Notes: a model not told the origin generated them from the sequence alone. Numbered from the stretch's first letter, positions 50,485 to 59,865 are shown. The stretch: 64,000 nt of DNA from Geomonas sp. Red32 (GCF_023652955.1 NZ_JAKLOY010000009.1:124001-188000), one strand, 5' to 3'. Translations and numbers: made by a program.

Positions 50485-52716
50485 CTATGCGCACTCGGAG
50501 TAGCCGCAGACGCGGCAGACTGCGCAGCCGCCTTCGTGCTCCACGACGCCGCCGCACTCGGGGCAGGCGCCCTTCTCAAAGGTCGGGGCCTCGACCACTT
50601 CGGCATGGCCGGTGATGGCGAGGTGTGCCTGGATGGCCTTCGCCACGGCGTCCGAGCAGGAGAGCACCTTGTTGTCGCCGAAGCCAGACGGCGAGTGGCA
50701 GGAGATGCCGAGGAGCTGCTTGACCACCGACCTCGCCTGCACGCCGCTTCTCCACGCCAGGGAGACCATGCGGCCGATTGCTTCGCACTGGGAAGCGGCG
50801 CAACCGCCGGCCTTGCCCATGGTGGTGAAGACTTCGAAGAGCCCGGAGGCGTCCTCGTTGATGGTGATGTACAGCGGGCCGCAGCCGGTCTGCATCTGGT
50901 AGGTCCACCCCTTGAGGGCCTTGGGGCGCTCCCGCTTGACGGCACGCTTCTCCTCGACGGTCGGCGCCGCTGCCTTGGGCTCTTCCTTCTTGCCGGTGGA
51001 AAGGACCTGCTCGTCGCGCGAGCCGTCCCGGTAGATGGTGACCCCTTTGCAGTTGGTCTCATAGGCCAGGCGGTACACCTGCTCGACATCCTCCATGGTA
51101 GCGGTGTTCGGGAAGTTGACCGTCTTGCTGACCGCGTTGTCGGTGTAACGCTGGAAGGCGGCCTGCATGGCGATGTGCTCTTCCGGAGTGATATCGTGGG
51201 CGGTGACGAATATCTCCCTGATCCCTTCCGGGATCTCGGGGATGTCCTGCACGGTGCCGTGCTCGGCGATCCGCTGCATCAGCTCTTCGCTGTAGAATCC
51301 TTCGGCCTTGGCCATCCTCTCGAACAGCGGGTTGACCTCGACGAGGATGTTCTTGTCCATCACCTGGCGCACGAAGGAGACCGCGAAGAGCGGCTCGACG
51401 CCGGAGGAGGCGTTGGCGATGATGGAGATGGTGCCGGTCGGGGCGATGGTGGTCACCGTGGCGTTGCGGATCGTCTCGGCGCCGGGACGGTCGTAGATGG
51501 ACCCCTTGAAGTTGGGGAAGGGCCCCCTGACTTTGGACAGGGCACGGGAGGCGGCCTTGGCCTCGTCGTCGATGAACTTCATCACCTCTTCGCCCAGCTT
51601 GACCGCATCGTCGGAGGCGTAGGAGATGCCGAGCATGATCAGCATGTCGGCCCAGCCCATCACCCCGAGGCCGATCTTGCGGTTGGAGCGGGTCATCTCG
51701 TCGATCTGGGGGAGCGGGTAGTTGTTCACCTCGATGACGTTGTCCAGGAAGTGGACGGCCAGGTGGACCACCTCTTTCAGGCGCTCCCAGTTGACCCGGC
51801 CATGGCTCACCATCTTGCCGAGGTTGATCGAGCCCAGGTTGCAGGACTCGTAGGGAAGCAGCGGCTGCTCGCCGCAGGGGTTGGTCGACTCGATCTCGCC
51901 GATGTGCGGGGTCGGGTTGTCCTTGTTGAGGCGGTCGAGGAAGATGATCCCCGGCTCGCCGTTCTCCCAGGCCTGCTTGACGATGCGGTTGAAGACCTTG
52001 CGGGCGTTGAGCTTGCCGACCGGCTTCTTGTCGCGCGGGTTGATGATCTCGTAATCGGTGTCGGCGTCCACCGCCTTCATGAAGGCTTCGGTGATGCCGA
52101 CCGAGATGTTGAAGTTATTGAGGAGGCGCTGGTCGGCCTTGCACATGATGAAATCCATGATGTCCGGATGGTCGACGCGCAGGATGGCCATGTTGGCCCC
52201 GCGACGGGTCCCCCCCTGCTTGATGGTCTCGGTGGCGACATCGAAGACCTTCATGAACGAGAGCGGGCCGCTGGAGATACCGGTGGTGGACATGACGACG
52301 TCGTTGGCCGGGCGGAGCCTGGAGAACGAGAAGCCGGTGCCGCCGCCCGACTTGTGGATCAGGGCGGTATGCTTGACCGATTCGAAGATCTCTTCCATGG
52401 AGTCGCCCACCGGAAGCACGAAGCAGGCGGAAAGCTGGCCGAGCTCGCGGCCGGCGTTCATGAGGGTCGGGGAGTTGGGGAGGAACTCGAAGCGGGTCAT
52501 GAAGTCGTAGAACTTTTCCGAAAGCGCGGCGACGTCGGCTTTGGGCTCGAACTTGGCGTCGGCTTGGGCGATGGTGGCCGCCACCCTGCGGAACATGTCC
52601 GCCGGGGTCTCTAAGGGCTTGCCCGTGGTATCCCTTTTGAGGTAGCGCTTCTCGAGCACCGTCTGCGCGTTTTTAGAAAGTCCGGCAATGACTCCTTTTT
52701 CGACCGCTTTTTTCAT
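50485..52716 (-). CDS. nrdJ: Adenosylcobalamin-dependent (class II) ribonucleotide reductase
   Basis: 743 residues from the ATG at 52716 (AAGGAGAACGGAG upstream); the frame extends to 52809. Conserved blocks: FLPNSPTLMNAGRELGQLSA with CFVLP, HKSGGGTGFSFSRLR, STNPCGEQPLLPYESCNLGS (catalytic NPCGE), and PTGTISIIANASSGVEPLFA. The C-terminus has a zinc module CPECGGVV followed by CAVCRVCGYSEC, as in NrdJ/NrdZ-type enzymes, which re-reduce the active site. It makes deoxyribonucleotides without oxygen dependence, using vitamin B12. The upstream gap has NrdR-like elements. No N-terminal ATP-cone is evident. Confidence 0.95.
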   Translation of the reverse strand: MKKAVEKGVIAGLSKNAQTVLEKRYLKRDTTGKPLETPADMFRRVAATIAQADAKFEPKADVAALSEKFYDFMTRFEFLPNSPTLMNAGRELGQLSACFVLPVGDSMEEIFESVKHTALIHKSGGGTGFSFSRLRPANDVVMSTTGISSGPLSFMKVFDVATETIKQGGTRRGANMAILRVDHPDIMDFIMCKADQRLLNNFNISVGITEAFMKAVDADTDYEIINPRDKKPVGKLNARKVFNRIVKQAWENGEPGIIFLDRLNKDNPTPHIGEIESTNPCGEQPLLPYESCNLGSINLGKMVSHGRVNWERLKEVVHLAVHFLDNVIEVNNYPLPQIDEMTRSNRKIGLGVMGWADMLIMLGISYASDDAVKLGEEVMKFIDDEAKAASRALSKVRGPFPNFKGSIYDRPGAETIRNATVTTIAPTGTISIIANASSGVEPLFAVSFVRQVMDKNILVEVNPLFERMAKAEGFYSEELMQRIAEHGTVQDIPEIPEGIREIFVTAHDITPEEHIAMQAAFQRYTDNAVSKTVNFPNTATMEDVEQVYRLAYETNCKGVTIYRDGSRDEQVLSTGKKEEPKAAAPTVEEKRAVKRERPKALKGWTYQMQTGCGPLYITINEDASGLFEVFTTMGKAGGCAASQCEAIGRMVSLAWRSGVQARSVVKQLLGISCHSPSGFGDNKVLSCSDAVAKAIQAHLAITGHAEVVEAPTFEKGACPECGGVVEHEGGCAVCRVCGYSECA

Positions 52717-52775
52717 AACGCTCCGTTCTCCTTGTGGAAAAAGATTCCAGGGTGATATTTGGCTGGCACCACCCA

Positions 52776-52818
52776 CCACATTTAGTGGGCGCGGTGATAT
52801 AAACCACAAGATCTATGG
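52776..52818. promoter_or_regulatory. Possible tandem NrdR-type operator upstream of nrdJ
   Basis: CCACATTTAGTGG (52776-52788, perfect CCAC/GTGG arms) and CCACAAGATCTATGG (52804-52818), centres 29 bases apart. NrdR boxes are usually tandem 16-base palindromes about 31-32 bases centre to centre, so the fit is approximate. Confidence 0.35.
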
Positions 52819-52945
52819 CGAAGTCAAGCCCATTTAAATTAAAATTTCTGGCCTGGGAAAAAGGTCCGTAGCGTCTCGGGTTAGCTTTACAACGGCTCTC
52901 CCGGTGTGCTATTAATGACGGGCTAATCTTGTAGGGACCACGTGC

Positions 52946-54013
52946 ATGAAGGAGTGCGGGGGGGCTATGGCGGACAATCTTGAGAGCCAGGTGAAGGGAT
53001 TGCAGGACCTTGTCGAGGTCTCCAGGGCGGTGGTTTCCACCCTGGATCTGGACACGGTGCTGCAGGCGATCCTGACTTCCGCCATGACCCTGGCCGAGAC
53101 CCCTGCCGGGAGCATCGCCCTTTATCACAGCCCTGCGAGGAAGCTCACCCTGCGTGCCCATGCCGGCTTGAGCGCCGACTTCGTGAAGAAGGAGTCGTGG
53201 GAGGTCGTCCCGGGAGGGGTGACCGAGCGGGCCTTGGCCACCGCCGAGGCGGTGGTGGTGGAAGATACCGAGGGGACACCTTCCTTTGCCGACCCGGTAC
53301 TGCTCGGCGAGGGGATCCGGTCGCTGCTCTGTTTCCCCCTGATCTTCCAGGGAGGCGGTCTGGGAGTCCTCTACCTTGACGACTTCGTTCCGCGCCGCTT
53401 CGAGCAGCAGAAGCTGAACCTTCTCGCCATCCTCGCTTCGTTTGCTGCCATGGCCATCAACAACGCCTCGCTGCACAAGCGGACCAAGCTTTTGGCGATC
53501 ACCGATCCGCTGACCGGGCTTCACAACGACCGCTACTTCAAGCATTTCTTCCGGCAGGAGATGGCGCGGGCCCGGCGCTACCACAAGCCGTTCTCGATCA
53601 TCATCCTCGACGTGGACGACTTCAAGGCCTACAACGACAGCTTCGGGCACGCGACGGGAGACGAGCTCTTGAGCCACCTCGGCGGGGTGATCCTCCAGAC
53701 GGTGCGGGGGGTGGACGTCGCCTTCCGCTTCGGGGGCGAGGAATTCATCGTGCTCCTCCCCGAGACCAGGCTCGCCAACGCCATCCTGGCCGCCGAGCGC
53801 CTGCGGGAGGGAATCGAGCGTGTGACCGCCAAGAACCTGGTGGGAACCGCCACCCGGGGCGTTACCGTGAGCGTCGGGGTGGCGAGTTATCCCGACAACG
53901 GCGACAGCATGGACGAACTCTTCAATATCGCCGACTGCCTGGTTTACCGTGCCAAGTGCTGCGGCAAGAACAAAGTCTATCATCAGGAAAGCCTGCTCAA
54001 TCCGACCCCATGA
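52946..54013 (+). CDS. GAF-GGDEF diguanylate cyclase
   Basis: 355 residues from the ATG at 52946 (an ATG at 52967 is an alternative). GAF domain about 20-175 (GSIALYHSPARKLTLRAHAG, SLLCFPLIFQGGGLGVLYL), then GGDEF domain about 185-345 with DVDDFKAYND, HATGDELL and RFGGEEF. An inhibitory-site motif RGVD lies five residues before GGEEF. All catalytic and base-contact residues fit an active c-di-GMP cyclase. Cytoplasmic. Its stop overlaps the ATG of a secreted beta-helix protein (ATGA), so the two are translated together. Confidence 0.93.
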   Translation: MKECGGAMADNLESQVKGLQDLVEVSRAVVSTLDLDTVLQAILTSAMTLAETPAGSIALYHSPARKLTLRAHAGLSADFVKKESWEVVPGGVTERALATAEAVVVEDTEGTPSFADPVLLGEGIRSLLCFPLIFQGGGLGVLYLDDFVPRRFEQQKLNLLAILASFAAMAINNASLHKRTKLLAITDPLTGLHNDRYFKHFFRQEMARARRYHKPFSIIILDVDDFKAYNDSFGHATGDELLSHLGGVILQTVRGVDVAFRFGGEEFIVLLPETRLANAILAAERLREGIERVTAKNLVGTATRGVTVSVGVASYPDNGDSMDELFNIADCLVYRAKCCGKNKVYHQESLLNPTP

Positions 54014-55164
54014 AAGCTATCTCCCGTAATTCCATACGTGCGGCCCTTTCGCTGCTGGCCGTCCTGCAGCTCGTGTCCGTCTGGCCGGCGTTGGCCGCGG
54101 CCGATCATTCCGCGCCCACCCCGGTTTCCGCTGTGGCCCCCGCACCTGCACCCCGTCCGCTGGCCTCCTTCGACGCCACCCTTTTCTACCGTGACCGCCT
54201 CCTCACCGAGGACACCGTCTGGCGGGGCCAGGTGCTGGTGGAGGGGGTGGTGACCGTAGGCCCCCAGGCGACCCTTACCGTGGAACCGGGAACCCTGGTC
54301 CGCTTCCGGCGTGGCTCGGGGCAGCCTCCGGCCCTGATGATCCAGGGGCGGCTCGTGATCCTGGGAAGCCGGGAGGAGCTGGTCCGGTTCACCTCCGGGT
54401 TCGAGACCCCGGAGGCGGGAGACTGGCAGGGGGTGCTGCTGCTGGGGACCGAGAAGAAGAACCAGCTGGAGAACTGCCTGATCGAGGGGGCCCAGACTGG
54501 GCTCGAGGTGGCTTTCTCCAACGTCACTTTGCGTAACGTCGCTGCCGGGCACTCCTCCACCGGGATGAGGTTCCAGGAGGCGGTGGTGCTGATGGAGGGT
54601 GGGGGCGCGAGCGGCTGCGACACCGGGCTCCTCTTCTCCGAAAGCGAATCCACCATGCGCGGTGCCAAGGTTTCCGGAAACCGCGTCGGGGTGAGCGGCA
54701 AGCGAAGCTCCCTGTATCTCAGTGAAGTTGTCGTCTCAGGCAACCGGGAGGCGGGCCTCTCCGCCGATGGCTGTCGGCTGAGGTTTCTTGGAGGTACCCT
54801 GACCGGCAACGGAAGCGGGGCTACCCTTCTCGGTTGCGAGGGAGCCATTACCGGCGCCAGGCTGGTGCGTAACCGCGATTTCGGCCTCTCCCTGACCACC
54901 TCGCGGATGCGGATCAACGGGAACCTGGTGACCGGCAACGGGCAAAACGGCATCATGGTCTTCGACAGCTCACCCCTCGCCTGGGACAACGCCTTCTTCG
55001 AGAACGCGGGCTACGACGTCTACAACGCCGGCAACGAGGAATTCCGGGCCCCCGGCAACTGGTGGGGCACCGGCACCCCCAAGATCTTCGACAACAACGG
55101 CAGGGGAAAGGTGATGAACACGCCCCTTCTGCCGGCCAGGCCCGAGTGGACCCTCGGGCAGTAA
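54010..55164 (+). CDS. Secreted right-handed beta-helix protein
   Basis: 384 residues from the ATG at 54010, overlapping the cyclase stop. Signal peptide (about 1-29, ending ALAAA), a Pro/Ala-rich linker, then repeated short strands of the PbH1 type ([44 protein letters not shown]) ending in [20 protein letters not shown], typical of periplasmic copper-binding/NosD-like or carbohydrate-active beta-helices. No catalytic site is clear. It is probably periplasmic or surface-exposed. Coupling to a cyclase suggests it is an envelope or matrix component linked to c-di-GMP. Confidence 0.8.
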   Translation: MKAISRNSIRAALSLLAVLQLVSVWPALAAADHSAPTPVSAVAPAPAPRPLASFDATLFYRDRLLTEDTVWRGQVLVEGVVTVGPQATLTVEPGTLVRFRRGSGQPPALMIQGRLVILGSREELVRFTSGFETPEAGDWQGVLLLGTEKKNQLENCLIEGAQTGLEVAFSNVTLRNVAAGHSSTGMRFQEAVVLMEGGGASGCDTGLLFSESESTMRGAKVSGNRVGVSGKRSSLYLSEVVVSGNREAGLSADGCRLRFLGGTLTGNGSGATLLGCEGAITGARLVRNRDFGLSLTTSRMRINGNLVTGNGQNGIMVFDSSPLAWDNAFFENAGYDVYNAGNEEFRAPGNWWGTGTPKIFDNNGRGKVMNTPLLPARPEWTLGQ

Positions 55165-55274
55165 TCCCTTCCCTCTTCCCCCGCAGCAGTGCCGGCTTCA
55201 TCGTTACCACTACCGGGACGGCGGCCGCAACCTCGAGCGAGACCTTTACCAACAAAAACGCAATGGAGAAGTTG

Positions 55275-55994
55275 ATGACACGTAGAGACGGCCGGGCGGC
55301 CGATGCCCTGAGAGATATCAAGATAACCAGGAACTACCTGAAGCACGCCGAGGGATCGGTGCTGATCGAGTTCGGCGACACCAAGGTGATCTGCAACGCC
55401 ACCGTGGAGCAGAAGGTGCCCCCCTTTCTGAAGGGGAAGGGGACCGGTTGGGTCACCGCCGAGTACTGCATGCTCCCCCGCGCCACCCACACCAGGAACC
55501 AGCGCGAATCCGCCAAGGGGAAGCTCACCGGCCGGACCCACGAGATCCAGCGCCTGATCGGCCGCTCCCTGCGCGCGGTGGTGGATATGGACGCCCTGGG
55601 AGAGCGTTCCATCCTTATCGACTGCGACGTCATCCAGGCCGATGGCGGCACCCGTACCGCCTCGATCACCGGGGGGTACGTGGCCCTGGCCGACGCCCTC
55701 CAGTCGCTGGTCGATAGCGGCGAGCTTCCCGCCTCTCCGCTGCGTGAAGCGGTTGCAGCCGTCAGTGTCGGGATCGTCGACGGCGTTCCCTATCTCGATC
55801 TCGACTACCCGGAAGACTCCAGCGCCGAGGTCGACATGAACTTCGTGATGACCTCATCGCTTCGTTTCGTCGAGGTGCAGGGGACCGCGGAGGCCGAGCC
55901 GTTCACCCTGGAGCAGATGGATGCCATGCGCAACCACGCCATCTCCGGCCTGACCAGGCTCTTCGAGATCCAGCGGGAGGCGCTCGGCCAATGA
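55275..55994 (+). CDS. rph: Ribonuclease PH
   Basis: 239 residues from the ATG at 55275 (GGAG six bases upstream; an ATG at 55263 is in frame). Family blocks: [15 protein letters not shown] at the N-terminus, the phosphate-binding/tRNA loop [20 protein letters not shown] and [12 protein letters not shown], and the metal Asp block [19 protein letters not shown]. It is a phosphorolytic 3'-to-5' exoribonuclease trimming tRNA precursors. Its stop overlaps rdgB (ATGA), and a tRNA cluster lies just downstream. Confidence 0.97.
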   Translation: MTRRDGRAADALRDIKITRNYLKHAEGSVLIEFGDTKVICNATVEQKVPPFLKGKGTGWVTAEYCMLPRATHTRNQRESAKGKLTGRTHEIQRLIGRSLRAVVDMDALGERSILIDCDVIQADGGTRTASITGGYVALADALQSLVDSGELPASPLREAVAAVSVGIVDGVPYLDLDYPEDSSAEVDMNFVMTSSLRFVEVQGTAEAEPFTLEQMDAMRNHAISGLTRLFEIQREALGQ

Positions 55995-56590
55995 AAGAGG
56001 TGATAGTCGCCACCGGCAACAAGGGGAAGCTGCGGGAGTTCGCCGAGCTTTTGAAGGGTGTGGTGGACACGGTCCTCTCTCCCGCCGATTTCGGCGGCCT
56101 TCCCGAGGTGGAGGAAGACGGCGAGACCTTCGAGGCGAATGCCGTGAAGAAGGCGCGTTCGGCCGCTCTCCTCACCGGCAAGCCGGTCCTGGCCGACGAC
56201 TCCGGGCTTTGCGTTGATTTCCTCGGAGGGCGGCCGGGAGTCTACTCGGCCCGCTTTGCCGGGGAGGGGGCTGGGGACGCTGCCAACAACGCGCTTCTCC
56301 TGTCGGAGATGGCCGGGGTGCCGGCCGAAAAGCGGCAGGCCGCCTTTCACTGCGTGATCGCTCTCTGCCTTCCCGACGGAAGCTGCCGGACCTTCGACGG
56401 GGCCATCTCCGGTGTCATCCTCGAAGAAGCTCGCGGGGAGGGAGGCTTCGGTTACGACCCGCTGTTTTTGGTGCCCGAGTACGGTCAGACCTTCTCCGAG
56501 CTCCCGATGGAGATCAAGAACGCTATCAGCCACCGCGGCCGTGCGATGCAGATGCTGCGGGAGGCGCTGGCGGCCGATGCGAATGGGTAA
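55991..56590 (+). CDS. rdgB: Non-canonical purine NTP pyrophosphatase (RdgB/HAM1)
   Basis: 199 residues, ATGA overlap with rph, a common pairing. N-terminal [17 protein letters not shown], the acidic catalytic region [20 protein letters not shown] with LADDSGL, substrate block [11 protein letters not shown] and C-terminal SHRGRAM are diagnostic. It hydrolyses XTP, ITP and dITP to monophosphates, protecting DNA and RNA from deaminated purines. Confidence 0.97.
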   Translation: MKEVIVATGNKGKLREFAELLKGVVDTVLSPADFGGLPEVEEDGETFEANAVKKARSAALLTGKPVLADDSGLCVDFLGGRPGVYSARFAGEGAGDAANNALLLSEMAGVPAEKRQAAFHCVIALCLPDGSCRTFDGAISGVILEEARGEGGFGYDPLFLVPEYGQTFSELPMEIKNAISHRGRAMQMLREALAADANG

Positions 56591-56659
56591 GACCAGTGAA
56601 GCCGGTGGTGGCGGGGCGGCAGCCATGGCCGCTTTTCGAGGTGTCCCGGCTAAAAATGC

Positions 56660-56688
56660 TTGCACCCCGCGGAACCGTGTGCTATAAA
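56660..56688 (+). promoter_or_regulatory. Sigma-70 promoter of the tRNA cluster
   Basis: TTGCAC (56660-56665), 17 bases, TATAAA (56683-56688). Transcription should start near 56695, ten bases before tRNA-Pro. Confidence 0.8.
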
Positions 56689-56704
56689 CGTGCTTCTTGG
56701 ATTA

Positions 56705-56782
56705 CGGGGTGTAGCGCAGCCTGGCTAGCGCACCTGCCTTGGGAGCAGGGGGCCGGAGGTTCGAATCCTCTCACCCCGACCA
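56705..56782 (+). tRNA. tRNA-Pro (anticodon TGG)
   Basis: Acceptor CGGGGTG pairs with CACCCCG; anticodon arm CCTGC-CTTGGGA-GCAGG gives TGG; T arm GGAGG-TTCGAAT-CCTCT (one mismatch); encoded CCA end. Confidence 0.97.
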
Positions 56783-56798
56783 CTCAAGTCAAGCTTCT

Positions 56799-56875
56799 GC
56801 GCCTGTAGCTCAGTTGGATAGAGCAACGGCCTTCTAAGCCGTAGGTCAGAGGTTCGAACCCTCTCAGGCGTGCCA
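56799..56875 (+). tRNA. tRNA-Arg (anticodon TCT)
   Basis: Acceptor GCGCCTG pairs with CAGGCGT (one G-U); anticodon arm ACGGC-CTTCTAA-GCCGT gives TCT; T arm AGAGG-TTCGAAC-CCTCT; encoded CCA. Confidence 0.97.
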
Positions 56876-56886
56876 ATTTTTTTCAT

Positions 56887-56963
56887 GGTGGGTATGGTGA
56901 AGCGGTTAACACAAACGACTGTGACTCGTTCATACGTGGGTTCGAATCCCACTACCCACCCCA
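56887..56963 (+). tRNA. tRNA-His (anticodon GTG)
   Basis: The histidine-specific extra G at position -1 (56887) faces C73. Acceptor GTGGGTA pairs with TACCCAC; anticodon arm AACGA-CTGTGAC-TCGTT gives GTG; encoded CCA. Confidence 0.97.
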
Positions 56964-56976
56964 ACTAAGTAATGAG

Positions 56977-57000
56977 ACCCCGTGCAAACGGGGTTTTCCG
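56977..57000 (+). terminator. Hairpin with T run between tRNA-His and tRNA-Leu
   Basis: ACCCCGT-GCAA-ACGGGGT followed by TTTCCG. Either a partial terminator or a processing hairpin within the tRNA transcript; a separate promoter for tRNA-Leu is not obvious. Confidence 0.6.
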
Positions 57001-57014
57001 TTTGTAGCCCTCAG

Positions 57015-57099
57015 GCGAGAGTGGCGAAATTGGCAGACGCACCAGACTTAGGATCTGGCACCCTAGGGTATAGGGGTTCAAGTCCCCTCTCTCGCACCA
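57015..57099 (+). tRNA. tRNA-Leu (anticodon TAG)
   Basis: Acceptor GCGAGAG pairs with CTCTCGC; anticodon arm CCAGA-CTTAGGA-TCTGG gives TAG; long variable arm (CACCCTAGGGTA) as expected for Leu; encoded CCA. Confidence 0.97.
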
Positions 57100-57113
57100 T
57101 AAATGAAATCAAT

Positions 57114-57146
57114 GGGTTATCCGGTAACGGGTAGCCCTTTATTTTT
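57114..57146 (+). terminator. Terminator of the tRNA cluster
   Basis: GGGTTA and TAGCCC arms with inner CCG-GTAA-CGG, then TTTATTTTT. Confidence 0.8.
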
Positions 57147-57269
57147 GCCCGAACGGGCCGTGCAACCTTCTTTGGCTTTTGGGAGATACCACCTTTGCGA
57201 GGCCACGTTTCCCGGCCTTTGAATAAAAGCCGGAATCCCCACCGCGGAGTCGGTGCACACCTGCCCCGT

Positions 57270-57304
57270 GGCAGGGCGTCCTTTTTAGACAACGACGCCC
57301 TGCC
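57270..57304 (-). terminator. 11-base-pair hairpin after the outer-membrane barrel gene
   Basis: GGCAGGGCGTC, loop with five T residues, GACGCCCTGCC; no T run after the stem on the minus strand. Located about 25 bases beyond the stop at 57327. Confidence 0.55.
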
Positions 57305-57326
57305 GCTTGCGTATTGTCACCACGGC

Positions 57327-58208
57327 TCAGAATCCGTAGGTGATGCTGAGCGTGGAGTAGATGTACTGGTATCCGGTGCCGACCTGGTCCGCTTCCCCCT
57401 GCAGGGAGAGGAGCCAGTGGTTGTCGACCTTCCAGCTTACCTTGAGGTCTTCCAGCGCGCCGTAGCTCGTGGTGAATCCGTCGTACTGGGATACCGGCCC
57501 GGCCCACAGTTTCAGGCTCAGCCGGTCGAAGAAGGAATCGGCGTAACCGGCCATGATGGCATGCTGGTCGAAGGTCCGCGGGCTGTAGTATTCCGGTACC
57601 TGGGTTTGGTTTCTCATCCCGCGGTACCGGTACTGGACCAGGAAGTTGTCGGTCAGGCTGTAGGCGGCCCGCCCCACGAAGAGGTCACGACTGTTACTGT
57701 CCGATGACCAGCGACGCCAGTACCCGCCGGTGACGGTGAGATCCTTTACCGGGGTGAAGTCGACCGATCCACCCGCCGACCAGTAGTCTATCCTGGCGTC
57801 GTAGGCCCTCACCGAGTCGATGGTGCCATGATCGACCGTTTCCTCCAGACGGAACTTGCCGAGTGCCTGGGACGATCCCAAGGTTGCCGGCGCTTCCACT
57901 CCCCCATTCCAGTCGATTAGCTTGACCTTGCCGGTAAAGTCGACGACTCCCACCTTCTGATACCCCTCCAGTAAGCCGCCGCTGAAGACTCTGCTCCTGC
58001 CTGATTCGTGAATGAGAGTCTCGGTGGCGCCGAGACCGATCTTGCTCTCCTTGTCCTTCCAATGAAATACCTCGTCGAACCCGAAGCTGTGCGAGCCTTC
58101 GTTGTCGTTGAACATCTCCGTTCTCATTTCCAGATCATGCTGCTGCCAGGCAAAGGCGCAGGGTGGAACGATCAGCATGATCACTGCCGCCAGTACGGTC
58201 GCTTTCAT
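57327..58208 (-). CDS. Outer-membrane beta-barrel protein paired with a glycosyltransferase
   Basis: 293 residues; the ATG at 58208 overlaps the glycosyltransferase stop (TAATG). Signal peptide about 1-20 (IMLIVPPCAFA). The mature part alternates polar and aromatic residues as amphipathic strands (SAGGSVDFTPVKDLTVTGGY, NFLVQYRYRGMRNQTQV) and ends with STLSITYGF, the C-terminal aromatic signal of barrel proteins. No plug or peptidoglycan domain. The translational coupling suggests it is the export pore, or an accessory, for a polymer made by the synthase. A longer open frame upstream to 58868 is only the shadow of the synthase gene. Confidence 0.8.
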   Translation of the reverse strand: MKATVLAAVIMLIVPPCAFAWQQHDLEMRTEMFNDNEGSHSFGFDEVFHWKDKESKIGLGATETLIHESGRSRVFSGGLLEGYQKVGVVDFTGKVKLIDWNGGVEAPATLGSSQALGKFRLEETVDHGTIDSVRAYDARIDYWSAGGSVDFTPVKDLTVTGGYWRRWSSDSNSRDLFVGRAAYSLTDNFLVQYRYRGMRNQTQVPEYYSPRTFDQHAIMAGYADSFFDRLSLKLWAGPVSQYDGFTTSYGALEDLKVSWKVDNHWLLSLQGEADQVGTGYQYIYSTLSITYGF

Positions 58209-59527
58209 TATTTGGTCCCCCATCTCTTGGTCATGTTCATCATCTCGCTCACGTATCCTGACACCGTCGCCGGCGCCATGATCGCCTGATAGGCGAGGAG
58301 ATAGACCACGAATCCGGAGAAGTTGAGCCTCACCTTCAGCCCGTACTCGGTGAAGGTCTTTTTCTCCTTCCAGAAGAAGAGCCCGTTGGCGATCAGGGCC
58401 AGTGGCAGCAGCAGCACGGTCATCATCCCGACGATAAGGTAGTTGTGGAAAAGCAGCGCCATGATCAGTCCGGGGAGGAAGAAGACCAGGTACACGCTGT
58501 CCACCAGCGGGAAGAAGAGGTTGTACCAGACGAAGGGGGAGGTCATTCTCGGGTGGACCAAGGAGGCCGGGTACGCCTTGAACGCCTCGATCAGGCCGCG
58601 CGCCCAACGCTTTCTCTGGTGGAAAAACTGCCGGTAGGTCTGGGGGACCACCGTGAAACAGAAGGCGTTCTCGGCGTAGCCGATCCGGTACCCCATCTCC
58701 CGCAGCCCCCAGGTCAGCACGATGTCCTCCCCCACCTTGGGGGGCCAGCCGTTCAGGCGCCTGACCGCCTCGGTCCGGTAGATGGAGAAGGCCCCCTGCG
58801 CCACCAGGGTCCCTTGGTAGAGGGATTGCACCCGCTTGATGACGGCTATTCCGTGAAAATAATCCCATTCCTGCAACCTGGTCATCAGGTTGTCCCGCGA
58901 ATTGCGGACCATCACGTTGCCCGCCACTGCGGCGGTCTGCTTCGGGCCAAGGACGATGTTCCTGGCCAGGTTCTCCACCGCCTTCACGTGCAGGTAGGAA
59001 TCGGCGTCGATGGTGACCACGTACTCGGTCTCCACCGTCTTGAGCCCGGTAGTGAGGGCAACCGCCTTACCCATGTTCTTCGGTTGCCGGATCAGCTCGA
59101 AGGTCTTGTCCCAGGTGGGGTGCTCCTGGATGAAGGTACGCACGATGTCGGCGGTCCGGTCCTTGGAGCCGTCATCGATAACCACCACCCGCAGGTGTGA
59201 CCGATACTGCTGCAGCCAGACGGAGGTCAGCGTGTCGGTGATCCGCTCCTCCTCGTTGTAGGCGGCGATGAGCAGCGTCAAGGGAGGGGCGTCGAACGGC
59301 TTCTCGACGTACCTGGGGCGCCGGTCGAGGAGCAGGGAAAAGATCATGAACGACATGGCCCATCCCGGTACGATGGCCAGCCCTGAAACGATCAGTGCCG
59401 GCAGGGGTGCGTACAGGCGCTCGGAGAGATCGTGGTACCAAGGGATCGCCAGGTAGATGGAGATGAGGGTCCAGACGCCCGAGAGGATATATGCGGAAGT
59501 GAATTTCGCTCTGACATAGACATACAT
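58208..59527 (-). CDS. Processive family 2 glycosyltransferase (PgaC/BcsA-like)
   Basis: 439 residues from the ATG at 59527 (AGGTGG five bases upstream; a GTG at 59536 is in frame). Two N-terminal spans, a cytoplasmic GT-A domain with PLTLLIAAYNEEERI, VVVIDDGSKD, TIDADSYLH (DxD), KVGEDIVLTWGL (GED) and QRKRWARG (QxxRW-type), then about four C-terminal spans. These are the signatures of synthases that extend and extrude beta-linked polysaccharides such as PNAG, cellulose or hyaluronan. No PilZ domain is attached and no deacetylase is adjacent, so the polymer is unknown. Confidence 0.92.
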   Translation of the reverse strand: MYVYVRAKFTSAYILSGVWTLISIYLAIPWYHDLSERLYAPLPALIVSGLAIVPGWAMSFMIFSLLLDRRPRYVEKPFDAPPLTLLIAAYNEEERITDTLTSVWLQQYRSHLRVVVIDDGSKDRTADIVRTFIQEHPTWDKTFELIRQPKNMGKAVALTTGLKTVETEYVVTIDADSYLHVKAVENLARNIVLGPKQTAAVAGNVMVRNSRDNLMTRLQEWDYFHGIAVIKRVQSLYQGTLVAQGAFSIYRTEAVRRLNGWPPKVGEDIVLTWGLREMGYRIGYAENAFCFTVVPQTYRQFFHQRKRWARGLIEAFKAYPASLVHPRMTSPFVWYNLFFPLVDSVYLVFFLPGLIMALLFHNYLIVGMMTVLLLPLALIANGLFFWKEKKTFTEYGLKVRLNFSGFVVYLLAYQAIMAPATVSGYVSEMMNMTKRWGTK

Positions 59528-59865
59528 GATGGCCACCTATCTTGTTAACAGAAGGATGTTGGTTTCGGCAGATGCCGGTACTGCTGGGGAACCCGTGCGA
59601 CAGGTTCAGGCGCATGTACTTATTGGCGTGCGCCACGTTGTACAAAAAAGAGCGCTTTCGTAACCAATGATTGTTTTTTCGCACCGTGGATACCTTTTAA
59701 CAGAAAAGCACTTGCTGCATGCTCTGTATTTGCAGCCAAAATTTTATAACTGACTGGAACTACGCATAACGTATGCCAGTACTGATTGAATCAAAGGTGG
59801 AATGGATTGGTATTAATGGATCTGCTGAGGGAGGTGTTGTTGTTGAGGTAGTTAGCGGGGTTAAC
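59528..59865. other. AT-richer intergenic gap between the QPAQS-repeat gene and the glycosyltransferase
   Basis: 338 bases, noticeably lower in GC than the flanks (about 59690-59865). No hairpin terminator or clear promoter motif was identified. No supported gene. Confidence 0.45.

Noticed and set aside
50437..52614. Long plus-strand open frame across nrdJ
   Set aside because: Antisense shadow of a highly conserved enzyme gene.
58209..58868. Long upstream extension of the barrel gene frame on the minus strand
   Set aside because: Overlaps the glycosyltransferase in another frame with Gly/Arg/Pro-rich nonsense; the signal peptide and ATG at 58208 fix the real start.
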